Source: Manihot esculenta (Eukaryota; Streptophyta; Magnoliopsida; Malpighiales; Euphorbiaceae). From it: DNA of 64,000 bases. The position numbers and the translations under genes were made by a program. Under the pieces are notes generated by a model. That model did no database searches, was not told the origin of the DNA, and was given only the letters and a program-made list of their open reading frames with translations. Below are positions 1 to 11,840 of this stretch, one piece after another. The stretch lies in NCBI RefSeq assembly GCF_001659605.2, contig NC_035178.2:12408062-12472061 (forward strand), given 5' to 3'. Positions within the stretch are counted from its first letter, which is position 1, and the number at the start of each line of letters is the position of its first letter.

Positions 1-208
1 GGGGTGAGCTACTAGAGCCCAGTGAGCAGAACAATAAAATAATTCATTAAAACATATGCTGTCATGGAATGCATCACATCACAAACAAGTCACATCAAGG
101 ATGAAATTATCACCAATAACCCTCAGCATAACCACTAGATGACCGGCCCTCAACGAGGCTCCTTAGGACATCCTCTCAATCATAGCACAACATATCATGT
201 CCAACTGT

Positions 209-329
209 ACCAGGGGCGATACGGCCTCACCTGGTCTTCTCTTATAGTCCAACTGTGCCAGGAGCAATACGGCCTCACCTGGTCTTCTCTTATATAATAG
301 AGTGCTAGGGGCGCTACGGCCTCACCTGG
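209..329 (-). repeat. Hairpin tandem array in LTR P (3 units)
   Basis: Three units at 209-235, 258-282 and 305-329. Read on the minus strand each has an outer stem (ACCAGG with CCTGGT in the first), a short TGA bulge, an inner GGC/GCC stem (GGC/GCT in the second) and a six-base loop. The third unit has one outer mismatch on the minus strand. It sits at the place in the LTR where A, B and C carry their own arrays. Confidence 0.7.
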
Positions 330-1566
330 TCTTCTATCTCATATAATCTCATATTCTGTCATACCATATCATAGGGAGGGCTAGAGGATCATCCAATATC
401 CATCCACATCATCATCATCATATAATGCAATGCAACATATTCGTGGATTCTAATGCTACAACCTATAAACATGGCAATTCGTGATGCATGAACATGCTTA
501 ACAGTGTATTTGCTTTAAAATTATAAGAGTTGTGTTCTACTCACCTCTGGCCGACGCTCTACTGACTCTGGAGCAGCTAACTCACTGCTGATCACTTCGG
601 TTCCTCAGGTCCGATCCTACACAGGGGGACTCAAATGAGGGACCAAACATACTCTATCAAGACTCTAAACATCTCCCCAAAAATCCCCTTAAACATCATC
701 AAACATGCACACAAAACATGCAAAGGAAGGCTGGACAGGGCACTTTCGGCGGCAGGTTCGGCGGTCGAAAGTCCCTCCAAAGCCGAAACTCAGGCACCTT
801 CGGTGCCACCTTCGGCGGCCGAAAGTTCCTTCCAGAGCCGAAAGCCATGCACTTTCGGGGGCAAGGTTCGGGGGCTGAAAGACCTTCCAGAGCCAAAAGT
901 CACTCACCTTCGGCGGCATGTTCGGTGGCCGAAACTCCCCTCCAAAGCTGAAAGTTCAAACTTTCGGGGGCGAGTTTAGGCGGCCAAAACAACATCCTCA
1001 AGGGATTCGGCGGCCGAACCTTGCTTCGGCGGCCGAACTTGAGTTCTCCAAGAAGGCAGAACTCGGGTGCAACTCAAACATTCAGCCTCCAAAACCAAAC
1101 CAAACACTCTCATCATGCAACCAACCTCTCAAAAACATGCATATACTCTTATCCATGCATATAGGAGCTTAAAACAAGCTTAAACTCCAAAAACCAACAA
1201 CATAACATCACATATCATACATTTCTCAACATGAACATTAACCTCTAGATCTACCCTATTCATGCATAAAACTCCCTAAAAAACCCTCAAAACATATTGA
1301 AAACACAAGGGGAGGTGAGGATCCATGCTTACCTCTTGAAGATCGAGAGGGTTGATGGCCCAAACTCGGAGATGTGGAGGAAAACGATCCAAACTCTCCA
1401 AGACTTTCACCTTTGCCTTCTTTTACTCAAAACTTCAAAAACCAAGTTAAAAACTCATTAAAGCTTGCATGATTTGGAAGAACAAGTTGAAAACAACCAA
1501 AGGAGGACAAAAACCTACCCTTGCATGAAAAGAGAGTGAAACACACTCCATTTCCGGTCAACGGGG

Positions 1567-1574
1567 CTTTTATA
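1567..1574 (-). promoter_or_regulatory. LTR TATA box (element P)
   Basis: CTTTTATA on the plus strand reads TATAAAAG on the element's strand. Equivalent TATA boxes lie about 270-400 bp into the LTRs of A, B and C, next to the first cluster of palindromic 13-mers, so this is the probable U3 promoter. Confidence 0.6.
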
Positions 1575-1905
1575 GGTGGCCAACCGCCTCTTCTTCGGCG
1601 GCCAAAGCTGCATGCAAACCTCCACCACGTTCGGCGGCCGAACATGGGCTTCGGAGGCAGCAAAACCATGCAACGTTCGGCGGCCGAACTTCACTTTCGA
1701 CGGCCGAACCTGGAAATGGCGTCCTTGCTCTTTTCCTTTTCAAAACTCAATTTTCTTAATCAAAACCATAAAAACACGTAAAAACATTTTAGAAAACCTT
1801 TATTTTCCCTTCTAGAAGACTCTGATATCCGAGAATTTCTGAATTCCAGCGGAGATTCCGCCGGAAGTAGGAATTCCGATGCCGGGATCTGGCCGGGTAT
1901 TACAT

Positions 1906-2190
1906 ATGACATATGGTTTATGCAAGCTATTGTGGATCAAGAGCGTTTTAAGAGAATTGGGAATAGACAATGCAAGCTCGATGAAACTTTACTGTAATAA
2001 CAAGGCTGCCATTGAGATTGTACAGAATCCCGTATAACACGATCGCACCAAACATGTTGAAATTGATCGGCATTTTATCAAGAAAAAGTTAGACCATAAG
2101 ATTATACAGTTCCCGTTTGTCAAGTCAGAATACTAGTTAGCTGATATACTCACAAAAGGGGAAGATATTCCATGATATGGTTGACAAATT
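1906..2190 (+). pseudogene. Ty1/copia RNase H C-terminal remnant
   Basis: One reading frame starting at 1906 gives recognisable copia RNase H sequence: CKLLWIKSVLRELGI, then KLYCNNKAAIEI, TKHVEIDRHFIKKKLD and LADILTKG. It is broken by at least two in-frame stops (after QNPV and after VKSEY), so it cannot code. The N-terminal side is cut off by the insertion of LTR P at 1904/1905. RNase H degrades the RNA of the RNA/DNA hybrid during reverse transcription in intact elements. It is an old dead copy. Confidence 0.85.
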
Positions 2191-2225
2191 GAACATGATA
2201 GATATTCATGCTCTAACTTGAGGAG

Positions 2226-2475
2226 TGTTGGAATGAACTGTCTAATTAGGAGTAAATTACGTAGTCATAGAGATTTATACAATTAACAGATCTAATATAT
2301 TTTATTTTTTGTATAGACTTATTTTGTTTTTTGAGAATAGGATTGCTTTCTTTTTTCTCTATGTATATATGACCTCTTTTATGGAGAAGTATATAAGAAC
2401 AACTGAATCATTCACATACTCTATCGTTCATCAATGACCTGGCATCGATTTCTATGTGTCGTTCTCACCAATCAT
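2226..2475 (+). repeat. Degenerate Ty1/copia 3' LTR
   Basis: TGTTGGAATGAACTG follows a weak polypurine stretch right after the RNase H remnant, the usual start of a copia 3' LTR. A promoter-like stretch and TATATAAGAACAACTGAATC follow. The right end is uncertain because the 5' LTR is not in the window; it probably lies between 2440 and 2475. Confidence 0.6.
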
Positions 2476-2964
2476 AAAGCAAATCATTATAAGATCATAA
2501 TTTTCAATGAGATAACAAAAAATTGATTGGTATTGATGCAATATCTGATTCCCAATGGTTTAGTACTTAGTTATGTCAAAACAATGATTGCCATTTGCTT
2601 TATCCTTACCATTTTACTAGGAAATTTAAAACAATTAAGTAATAACGAGCGAAGTACTTAAAGAAATTGAATATTGGATAATGATTGAGGCGATATAAAT
2701 ATTTTCTCCTACTGAAACTTGCACGCTAAGAGGAGTATAATGAAAACCTTCATATAAGTAACTGACTTAACGTCTCCATTCTTATGGTTATCATTACACG
2801 ACTTGTCAATAAATGAGAGGACATACATTAATAGCATTTTGAAATTCAAATTGATGTATGCTAAGGTAGGAAGTTAAATTGTAAGATGAAGAAATTGACG
2901 TTATAAATTTATTTTTCTTTGATTTCAAATGCAAAAGAGAAAATAAAGGAGAAAAATAATATAC

Positions 2965-3425
2965 AGATATAGGGTTTAAATCGAAAAAATTAACCGAACT
3001 GAAATAATTTGAAAATTTAGTTCAATTTTTTATTTATTTCGATTTGGTTCGGTTCAATTTTTAATTTAAAAAATTAGTTCGATTCGATTTTAATAAGAAA
3101 AAATCAAAAAAATTGAATCGAATCAAATCGATTAGTGATATAGTATATTATTTTTAATAATATAGAGAGATTAGATCATATTAAGATTAAAATATTTTAA
3201 TTAAATTTTAAAATACTAAAAATAAAGTGTAAAAAATAAAAAAATTTATGAAAAATTCAAATCGATCAAACTGAATCGAATCAAACCGAATAATATCAGT
3301 TCGATTTGATTCAATTTAATTTCTGATCAAAATCAGTTCGATTCGATTTTCATAAATATTAAAATTTTAATTTTTAATTTATTTAATTCGGTTTGATTTT
3401 GAATTGAACCGACTAAATGCTCACC
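2965..3425. repeat. MITE-like repeat with CGGTT/AACCG motifs
   Basis: Short degenerate copies of GGTTCGGTTCAATTT and of its complement AACCGAACTGAAAT alternate across the region, and the two ends are roughly inverted copies of each other. Non-autonomous, MITE-like fold-back repeats of this look occur in many eudicot genomes. There is no coding capacity. No target-site duplication was pinned down, so the class assignment is tentative. Confidence 0.4.
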
Positions 3426-3814
3426 AATATATAAATTTTTTATTTTTTTAAATTTTTTTCCTTCCCTTAAAAAAAAATCAAACAAAGTGTATGGGTTAAT
3501 TTATGTATTTTGCTTTCTTAAATTTATACAGTTGTACAAACTAGAGATGAGATTAGATTTTTAAAGTTATAATGATACCAAGTATTTTTAATAAAAATTA
3601 AAGATTAATTTACACATTTAATGTAAATTTAATTGAAAACAAAAAAAAAAGGAAATTATAATAAAAAAATTCATTGATGGTGAAATATATATATATAAAA
3701 CTTTTCGGCAATCGGACGGACAAGAGTGTATAGACAAATGTAGGTAGAATTGCGTTTTCCGCTGTCAAGTAAATTCAACGTCACCGATTCACCATCATGA
3801 CGTCAAATAATAAT

Positions 3815-4195
3815 AGTAAGAAAAATTTAATAGTTGGTCCTTGAGTTATCAATAATAACAATTCAGTCCATATATTTTGAAAATTAAACTATTTAATCCT
3901 TACATATTTTAGATCCTTTTGTCTATTTTTTTGTTAGTTCTCAAATTAAATTTCTATTTAATCTTTAATTATTGTAATTAATAATAATAAAATTAAGAAA
4001 TAAAACTATTAATAATTATAATATATAGAGATTATAAAATACTTTAATTTTAAAACTAACATAAAAATGGACGAAATAACTTAAAATATATAATAAATAG
4101 AAAAATTATGGATTAAATAGTTTAATTTTTACTATCAAATTATTACTAGTGATGGAATTGAGAAATTAAATTATAAATTTTAATAATAATAATAA
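3815..4195. repeat. Fold-back (MITE-like) repeat
   Basis: ATTAAACTATTTAATCC near 3881-3900 is matched in inverted orientation by GGATTAAATAGTTTAAT near 4110-4130, and the flanking arms also match imperfectly, giving a long AT-rich stem. A related element with a similar TTAAATAGTC motif lies at 11300-11840. Confidence 0.45.
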
Positions 4196-5646
4196 TACAC
4201 ATCACCACCCGGATGACGGGGTCGTACCCTCCACCTAAGAAAATTTGAATTTTTTCATTTTATTTTGAATGAGAGTAAACTTAAAAAAAATTATAATTAA
4301 AATAAAAGTAGTGTGTATTATTATATGCACCACTATGTAAATAATAACTATTAAATATATTGACTTTTAGGGTTCCACATTGGTTGTTATAATCTACCTA
4401 TCAGCATCTCATAATTGAGCTTTATAATGACTAATGCCTCCACTTCTAAATTCCTAATTAACCTTATTTTTTAAAAAAATATATGAAAATTTTATTAATT
4501 AATTTTTTAATTTAAAAAATATATTAAAATATTTTTAATAATTTAAAAATCTATTAATTAATTTTTATCTTAATTTTAACGGTTAAATATTTTACTATTT
4601 AATTCGTGTGATTTAAAAAAATTTAATAATTAATTTTTCAGATTTTTAAAATGAGACACTAATTAGTCCTCATGTATAGTGTATATTTTAAATTTTTTTT
4701 AATACATAACGGTTAAAATTAATAATTAATAGAGAGATTAATTAGTAAATTTTTTAAAATATTTGAAATGAGTTTAATATATTTTTTAAAATTGAAACAC
4801 TTTTTTCCATAACATAAAAATTAAGGAATATTTTTTTTAATTACATAATTATTGAATTACGACTTAAAATAATCTAAAAAATAAATTAATTTCCATGCAC
4901 GAGTGGGAGTAGAAAAGATAAGGTAGTTAAACAATAAATTTATTTTTTTTAAATATAAATTTTTTATTCAAATTCAAAAATAACTTAATCAACGCTAATA
5001 AGCTTAACAAAAACACTTAAATTTAGAAACCAAAAATTAGGGAAAAAACCTGACACAAGATTGAAGATCATTACAAAATAAAATATGAAAAATCATATTA
5101 AAATTTAAAATTCAGATATAAAATCCAATTAAATTCTCAAAAAGAGAGAAATTTTTTATAATATTTTATTTTATAATTTTTATTCATTTTTTTTTCAGAA
5201 AAATAATAAATATACAGTCTTCCACCACCTACCAAATTCAGACAATAAACTTTTATTTTCCACGTATACAGCTAGGGAGGCCTATAACACATCTTACGTA
5301 TACACTAAATGACCCACAAAAAAAAAGATATTGCATTTAATTTTATCAGAAATTATTTATTTTGTTGTTCGTAATTATTCTTTCAATTCATTGAACTCGT
5401 ATTAAATAAATAAATAAATAAATAATTTACAATTTTATCAGAAAAGAAAGAATAATAATAAACCTTGCTCTTGAATATTCTACTAAATTGCAAATTGATA
5501 CATCAATAATTGTGAAGAGTAATTCTTTCTTAACAAAGAATTAAAACATTATTATATGAGAATTCATTTTCCTTTAATAAAACAGAAAGGAAAATTTTGC
5601 AATAAATTGTTAATTTTTTTTTTTGAATAATTTGTATGTGTTAAAA

Positions 5647-6225
5647 TTAATAATCCCAAATTGGTAAGGCATCTTGAATTTCCTCAAACTCATTGAATTC
5701 AAAATCATCATCTCCAAAAACCATGGGCTCTCCAAGCAGCAAAGCTCCAGCCAACTCCATCCACATCTTGGGTGAATCCAACGGGGTTTCATTAATAGCT
5801 TGAATCTGACTCGGCGAAAGACCAGTCCTTACAGGTCCCAAACCACCACCGCAGCCACCATCACTTCCACCACCACTAGAACCATCGACCATCTCTGAAC
5901 ATCTCATCATTGACCTTGTATTTCTAAACCACAAAGCAGCCTCTTGAGCTGCCATTTGCACATCCTCAGCTCTAGAACTCTTAGGCCTAGGAAAACTATC
6001 AACAAGTTCAGGAAAATTTAGGTGAACTCCAGGTCCTCGGAGATGCAATGCAGCAACATCATAAGCAGCAGCAGCCATCTCCGGCAACTCATAACTTCCA
6101 AGCCAAATGCGCGTTTTCTTCCCAGGTTCCCTTATTTCAGACACCCATTTCCCCCATTTTCGCTGGCGAATGCCGCGATATCGTGAAGGAGAAGCTTGAT
6201 GGGCGTCGGCAGATATTTGTTCCAT
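5647..6225 (-). CDS. AP2/ERF transcription factor, DREB-type (TINY/ERF021-023-like)
   Basis: This is the only intact cellular gene seen: 192 codons, no intron. Residues about 16-73 form a single AP2 DNA-binding domain with [17 protein letters not shown] and [14 protein letters not shown] motifs. Valine in WVSEI and glutamate in IREP match positions 14 and 19 that mark the DREB subgroup, which binds DRE/CRT (CCGAC) elements in stress-response promoters. The C-terminal part has a glycine/serine linker, a [14 protein letters not shown] motif, an acidic stretch typical of activation domains and a PIWDY end resembling the LW(S/N)(Y/F) ending of DREB proteins. The start was chosen at MEQISAD because the in-frame upstream extension (to 6459) has low complexity and overlaps likely promoter sequence. 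Closest family by eye is DREB group III/A-4; the exact orthologue is not assigned. Confidence 0.92.
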   Translation of the reverse strand: MEQISADAHQASPSRYRGIRQRKWGKWVSEIREPGKKTRIWLGSYELPEMAAAAYDVAALHLRGPGVHLNFPELVDSFPRPKSSRAEDVQMAAQEAALWFRNTRSMMRCSEMVDGSSGGGSDGGCGGGLGPVRTGLSPSQIQAINETPLDSPKMWMELAGALLLGEPMVFGDDDFEFNEFEEIQDALPIWDY

Positions 6226-6295
6226 TGCAGTAGAGATCAGAAACAGCAGAGAAGAGCAGAAATGGGTAGCTGGAAGAAGAGAGTGTGAGAGATTG

Positions 6296-6302
6296 TTATA
6301 TA
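6296..6302 (-). promoter_or_regulatory. Candidate TATA box of the ERF gene (proximal)
   Basis: TTATATA on the plus strand reads TATATAA on the gene strand, about 70 bp upstream of the chosen ATG. It would leave a leader of about 40 bases. Confidence 0.45.
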
Positions 6303-6398
6303 GAGAGAAGCTGATAAAGAAATGAAGTGTGGGGGTGAGAGTGAAGGAAGGGAGCTTCGCAGTAGCTACGTACTTGAGTGGGAAGATGCTGGCATTTG

Positions 6399-6405
6399 CT
6401 ATATA
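6399..6405 (-). promoter_or_regulatory. Candidate TATA box of the ERF gene (distal)
   Basis: CTATATA on the plus strand reads TATATAG on the gene strand, about 175 bp upstream of the chosen ATG. If used, the leader would be about 145 bases. The sequence alone does not choose between this and the proximal site. Confidence 0.35.
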
Positions 6406-8574
6406 TGCATTGCATGTAAGCTTTTTCCTTCGTATATTGCCACGTTGCTTCCTTTCCATGAAAATATTAACAATAATAAATTAATATCATTAAATTTTTA
6501 AAAAATTTAATCTTCTAAAATTAATTATTAAATTATAACAGTTTAATGCAGCACATTTTATTTTATTTTTATAACAGATTAATTTCTATAAGTTAATATT
6601 TATAAAGATTTATTTTTTAAAAAAAAATTAAATTAATTTTATTATTTATAATTAATTAATATTAAATTTAATTGAATGACTAATAATATTTTGAAATCCA
6701 GAAAATAAGATTTATAATGGATGCGTAAACTTGACCGGAAAAAATTACTATGATCCCTTTCCTTTTTATCTATTAGTAACGTTCAACGCCAATCTACCAC
6801 GGTACTACCTGTTTCGTATGTATAAACACATCATAGCATTTCTTCATGTCAAGTGACTATTTAATCCTTTTCGGCGCGCATGCTGTTAAAGTTACAGAAT
6901 GACTAGGTTAATTATTATCTCTCATATCATCGAACTGGATTATTTTCTATTAGACGCGCATTTAGTGAACCATAATCATCTGGCTTGTCCCATGTATCCA
7001 GCCTAGAACTTACGGTAGTGGACCGATTTGCTTGAAGATGGTTTGATGGATTTTGATCTTATGTTCTTTTATGAGATTCGGCTTCTTTCCAAACGTAAAA
7101 AATCCGACGGTGATCATGTAATAATCAAACTCTATGAATTAAAATTTTTTATTAAAAAAAAATAAAAACTAATTAAAATTTGGATGTTACCAAATTTAAA
7201 AAATTATATTATACATTATCCTTTTTTTTAAAGAAATATTATACATTATCCTTATTTTCAAATGTATGTTGATAGCGCGTGTAATATTGAAATTATTAAT
7301 TGCAAGTGGAAGAAATTAATTTGCATATTTATATTATATGTAATTTTATTAATTATTTTAAAATTCATAAAGCAATATTTGTTCAGCTGTAAATATTTAA
7401 TTAATAATCCAAATTTGAAATGACATTAAAAATAATAATTTAGCTAAATTATTAATTTATAATATAGTAATATATAAATTAATTATTCTAATTTTATTTT
7501 ATCTTATTTTTAATTTTTTTAATATTTAATAAAATTTAATATTTTTAAAAAGATATAATTGAAAAATTAATAAAAAAATTATTTTTTAAAGTGAATAAAA
7601 ATTATAAAATAGAGAATATAAAAATATTTTATTTTAAATAAATAAATAAATTCTTTTATAGATGATAAAATCTTGAGGAGACAAACTCATTGAAGAGTGG
7701 ATAAAATTCATAAATACCTTGAATCAAGTACAGTACTAGATTATTTATGTTGTGACAAAAAAAATAGATAAATAAATGAACAAAATAAATAAAATAAAAT
7801 AAATAAATATGGCCATTCCTTTAAAGCTCTTCTTTATTTATTTGATTATGTCTTTATACTTTTTCCATGTCACCTTTTTACAACAGCTCAATCTTAATTC
7901 TCTGCGTATACTACTTTTTATTTTAAATAATATAGTATTTATTTTCTTTTAAAAAATTATTATTTAATTTTACCATATTATAAAAATTCAATAATAATTT
8001 TTTCTTATTAACACGTCTTATAGTCAAATATAAATCTAATTATAATAATTTTTTTTAAAAAAATTAAAAATTAAAAAAATAAAATATAAAATCTCTCACA
8101 TTTATTCAAATATACTTATTATGAGATTAAATCTGTGAGTGCGATAAACTAATACTCCACCATTTGACTTTCATATTAGATATATATTCTAACTTTAATT
8201 TTAATTAATTTTTTTAATTCAACACGTTGATTATTACAACCGATAAAAAGTAAAAATTTTCTTGTTTTATAGTCAAAATTTGATTTGTTGGAGAATATTG
8301 TAAAAATATTTTTAAAAAGAAATTAAATATAATATAAAAATATTATTATTTTCTTATATTATTTAATTTTTAATTATATATTTTTATAATAAAATAAATA
8401 TGATATAGCAAATAAATAAATATATTTGTTTAGATAATTATTATAATATAATAAATTAATAATTAAATATACATTTTAATATTAAAATAAATTATATGAT
8501 ATATATTCTGTTAGTTATTTTGCAAAGGATATTCTATAATCCAATATACCATAAATACGAGAATAATGAGAGAG

Positions 8575-8890
8575 ATTAGTGGGTCCAAAGTGCTGACGGG
8601 GATAAAGGATCCTATTCATTGACGCGTTTTACTGGCACGTGGCATAAAGTTTGACCACTTTACCTGCTCTTCCTCTTTCAATATTCTATGCTAATTTTCT
8701 ACTCTGTAATTTAATAAACATACATAAATATAATATTATACGTATACACACTCGCTGAGCAGACAGGCGAGATAAGCCGCCTGTAGCCGTCATATACTCG
8801 TACAATTATCTATATATATAATATAATTCATGTCTTCTTTGCTATTCCCGATGACCATTGCCTCATCCCATGCTTTCCACGTGGTATGGA
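8575..8890. promoter_or_regulatory. G-box/W-box motif cluster in AT-rich DNA
   Basis: Within about 300 bp there is GGCACGTGGC near 8634 (G-box/ABRE core ACGTG), TTTGACC near 8650 (W-box core TTGAC), GACGCG near 8620 and CCACGTGG near 8877. No gene clearly starts just downstream. It may be an orphaned promoter or a distal element; the assignment is weak. Confidence 0.25.
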
Positions 8891-9928
8891 ATTTTTTATG
8901 CATTGATAGAAACATTAATTTTTGCAATTTTTTTAATATTTATATAATTAAAATATTTTTAACATTTTAAAAAATATATTTCACCTATTTCATAATTTTT
9001 ATTTATTTTTTTAAAATTATTATTTATTTTTAAAAAATATAATATTTAATTTTATCTTTTCAAAAAAATTTTTAAAATATTTTTTAATATTTAATAAAAT
9101 TTAATATATTTAATAGCAATATAATTAAAAAATTATATTTTTTATATGTCTAAAAAAATAAAGTAAAGAAATAGAATATTAATTACTTATTTTATTAATT
9201 TTAATTTTTAAACATTTTACTATTTAATTTTTATAATTTAAAAAAAACTCATTTATTAGTATCTTAATTTTATAAAAATTTATTAATTAATTTATCTATA
9301 TTGAAAATATTTTTAATTTTTATTATATTGAAAAACTAAAATTAATAAATAGATTAATTAATATATTTTTTAAAATAAAAAATTAATTAATAAATTTATC
9401 TATAATATAGAGATTAAATATTATTTTTTTTAAAATAATTATGTTTGAAATGCTAATGAGAGCTTTTTTTTATGTAAATGATTATTTTTAGAAAAAAAAT
9501 ATATAAAAATATATTCTGATTTTATTGATTTTTATTTTAAAATTTATAGTTAAATTAAATATATAATTTAATTTTATATTTAAATAGTATTTTATAATAT
9601 CGTGTTATTTTTAAATAAAGATAATTTTTAAATTTTATTTTAATGTGAAATTTATATTATAAAATAGTATTTTAATATAAAAAAAAAGAATACAGTGTAA
9701 TTTTTTTATATTTTTTTCATATTTTTATAGAAAAAGTTTTAGAAAATGTTAGAAAATAAATAGTGAAAAAGGAAAAGCAGTAGTATCTGAGTTGTGTAAT
9801 TAATGTAAGGAGGCAGGCATGATTAAAATGGTTAACCTAACAAAAAGAAAATAAATTAATTTAAATAAATAAAACAGAAGGAGTTTGAAGTCAAACAGAA
9901 AAATAAAAACAGCTGGATAAAGCTATTA

Positions 9929-10091
9929 TCCAATGGTGAGTTGGCTTGCAATTCTAACGTTTTAACACTTCATTTCACATTACCAAAAACTTCCTCAACT
10001 TATTTCGCACCGCCGCCGTCCCTTCCCATACCGTACTCACTCAAAGTACCATTTCCGCGTCCACCGGCAGATTCCGGTCAACCTTCCCTCT
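9929..10091 (+). pseudogene. Possible orphan first exon, plastid-transit-like
   Basis: A GC-richer island in AT-rich DNA encodes, from the TTG codon at 9941, a Ser/Thr/Pro-rich stretch (LACNSNVLTLHFTLPKTSS, then PPPSLPIPYSLKVPFPRPP) that ends at CTCTG followed by GTACTATTTTTTTCC, which looks like a splice donor and intron start. Such composition is usual for chloroplast transit peptides. The nearby ATG at 9933 is in another frame and reaches a stop after ten codons, so the exon looks frame-shifted or decayed. No downstream exon was found. Function is not assigned. Confidence 0.25.
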
Positions 10092-10374
10092 GGTACTATT
10101 TTTTTCCTCTATTCTTGATATTATAAAATTTTATAATTTTATTTAATTACTAAAAATAAATAGTACTAGTATTGCTTCTAGAATTGTAAAATCATGACAT
10201 TAAATAAAAAATAATTACGAGTTAATTTTTATGGTTACTTTTTATACCGTTAGAAGTAGGCTATATATTTTTTATAATTTATAAATAAATAAATTAATGT
10301 AAATAATGCAGAATTTATTTATTTTATCCATCATTTTATTCTTTATTATTTTATAAAACAAAGATGGCTACACG

Positions 10375-10395
10375 AAAAAAAAAAAAAAAAAAAAA
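10375..10395 (+). repeat. Poly(A) run of 21 A
   Basis: An uninterrupted run of 21 adenines following ATGGCTACACG. It could be the tail of a retroposed sequence, but no SINE- or LINE-like body was recognised upstream. Confidence 0.5.
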
Positions 10396-10560
10396 CTAGA
10401 ACTCCACACCATACACTTCGAGAGTACTATTTGTGAGCACACTTGTCTACAATAACAGGACCAAAGCCCAAAATAAAGATGGTATCACCACAATAGAATA
10501 AAACACAAAATATAAATATTAGAATATCACAACACAGGCATGCAAAACAGAGAGGAATAT

Positions 10561-11054
10561 GTCACTAGTGAGATTTGGTTCCCCTAACCCCAGGTTGCAG
10601 GGCTAGAGATAATTCAGGAAGTCAACAAGGGTAAATACTATATTATGTAATAGTCTAGTAGTGAACATGATATGTAAAATGATGCAATGTAAAATAATGT
10701 AATGATGATTAGTATTGTGCTTGACCCCAATATATGGTTAATCCCTGTTGTACATGATTTTTATGTAAATGTTTTAATAATATTATATGTTGAATTAAGC
10801 TTGATGTATGTAATGTTGACCCAACTAGAGCATTTGATGAGAGATCTAGTATAGGGTTTGTATGTATAAAGTTATGGTGCATGCACATGTCAAGCTTAAT
10901 ATATCAAAAGTTTAAAGTTTTTATAAAAATGTATGATCATGTATGAGATTTTATTAAGTGTACAGGATGTATGGTAGGCTTGCTATGGGTTCCGGCGACT
11001 TTAAGTCGATCTGAATTCTAACGCCGGTAGCGGTTCGGTTTCCGAGTCGTTACA
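10561..11054 (+). repeat. Degenerate Tekay-like LTR 3' fragment
   Basis: The segment runs parallel to the last 500 bp of the LTRs of A and C: CCCCTAACCCCAGGTTGCAG, GTGCTTGACCCCAAT, TGATCATGTATGAGATT, GGCTTGCTATGGGTTCCGGCG and the end GGTTTCCGAGTCGTTACA. It then leaves homology after TTACAGAG, the start of the internal region in A and C. It is heavily diverged and lacks the LTR's 5' part. Confidence 0.75.
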
Positions 11055-11299
11055 GAGACCTAAAAAACAAACAAAAATAAAAATTAACCCGTCCATCCAT
11101 GGCAAGGGAGAGACTGGGAGGAATGGCAGCTATAAAAAAAAGACTTTTCTTCCATCACTTTAAGGCAAGGGAAAGGAACAAGCACTACTTAAAACCAAAA
11201 AAATCAAACAAAAATAGAAAAGCTAAGAACAACAATGGGAAAAATTATAATGATGCATTAAACTTTATTTTTCATAGAAGGGGCTAGTTTATAGATTTT

Positions 11300-11840
11300 C
11301 AAAATTACAAAGGTTAAATAGTCAATTTTTAAGAAATATAGAGACTAAAATTATAATTTATAAAAAATTACAATTTGCGATGAGAAATGTTGGCTCTTCA
11401 AGCAACTCAAGAATGAATGGGATGAATTGAGTTTTATGAGAATTTTATTAAGCTACGAAAAATAAAAAAAAATATTTATCCTCGACATTTAGGAAAATTA
11501 ACTATTTCTCCCTTAATTTAAGAAATATATTAGGTAATCAATAAATTATTAATTATTTAGTTCATTCCATTAATTGTAATGGTTAAAATAATTGCTATTT
11601 TGAAATTATAAGAATTAAATAATTATAATTTTAAAATTATAAATATTAAATAATATTGATTTTGAAATTATAGAATAGAATAGTTGTGTTTAAAATTGCA
11701 TGAATTAATTAGCGGAGATAGTATTTTAATCATTTCACATATTATTAACATAATAAATAAATTAATGGACTAAATAGTCAGTGGTTTGAAATTCATGTTT
11801 TTTTGAAAATAAAGGCACTGCGTGGTTAGTCTCAATAAAC
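11300..11840. repeat. Fold-back repeat with TTAAATAGTC termini
   Basis: GGTTAAATAGTCAATTTTTAAG at the left has inverted partners in the middle and right (TTAACTATTTCTCCCTTAATTT and GGACTAAATAGTCAG). The arms are AT-rich and imperfect. Non-coding and MITE-like; resembles the repeat at 3815-4195. Confidence 0.4.

Larger units (their letters stand above)
1..1904 (-). mobile_element. Partial Tekay-like Ty3/gypsy LTR (element P), cut by window start
   Basis: The right edge, TATTACA at 1898-1904, is the reverse complement of the TGTAATACCCGGC start shared by the LTRs of elements A, B and C. Inside are the family hallmarks in the same order as in B: a tandem hairpin block (209-329), palindromic 13-mers built on TTCGGC-GCCGAA (about 735-1045 and 1590-1710) and a reversed TATA box (1567-1574). 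The left end lies outside the window, so it cannot be told whether this is a solo LTR or the end of a full element. It has inserted into a copia RNase H remnant that continues at 1906. Sequence differs clearly from A, B and C, so it is a separate subfamily. Confidence 0.85.
2476..5646. other. AT-rich intergenic DNA, no gene seen
   Basis: No convincing coding frame or structural RNA was recognised. The stretch is rich in A/T runs and includes two fold-back repeats listed separately, an AT dinucleotide run near 3690 and a TAAA microsatellite near 5399-5425. The last few hundred bases lie downstream of the ERF gene and probably hold its 3' untranslated region. Confidence 0.6.
6303..9928. other. 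AT-rich intergenic DNA with a promoter-motif patch
   Basis: No coding frame was recognised. Most of it is A/T-rich simple sequence. The exception is 8575-8890, with higher GC and several known plant cis-motifs, listed separately. Confidence 0.55.

Noticed and set aside
635..1172. Overlapping open frames rich in FGGR, SAAE or RRPN repeats in the LTRs (also near 15628-16224, 20522-20994, 23353-24294, 30963-32062, 47035-48081, 54711-55701)
   Set aside because: They are translations of the palindromic 13-mer clusters in several frames and both strands. No conserved start, domain or single favoured frame.
11099..11287. 62-codon frame rich in Lys and Asn
   Set aside because: Composition follows the local A-rich DNA; no motif or start context.
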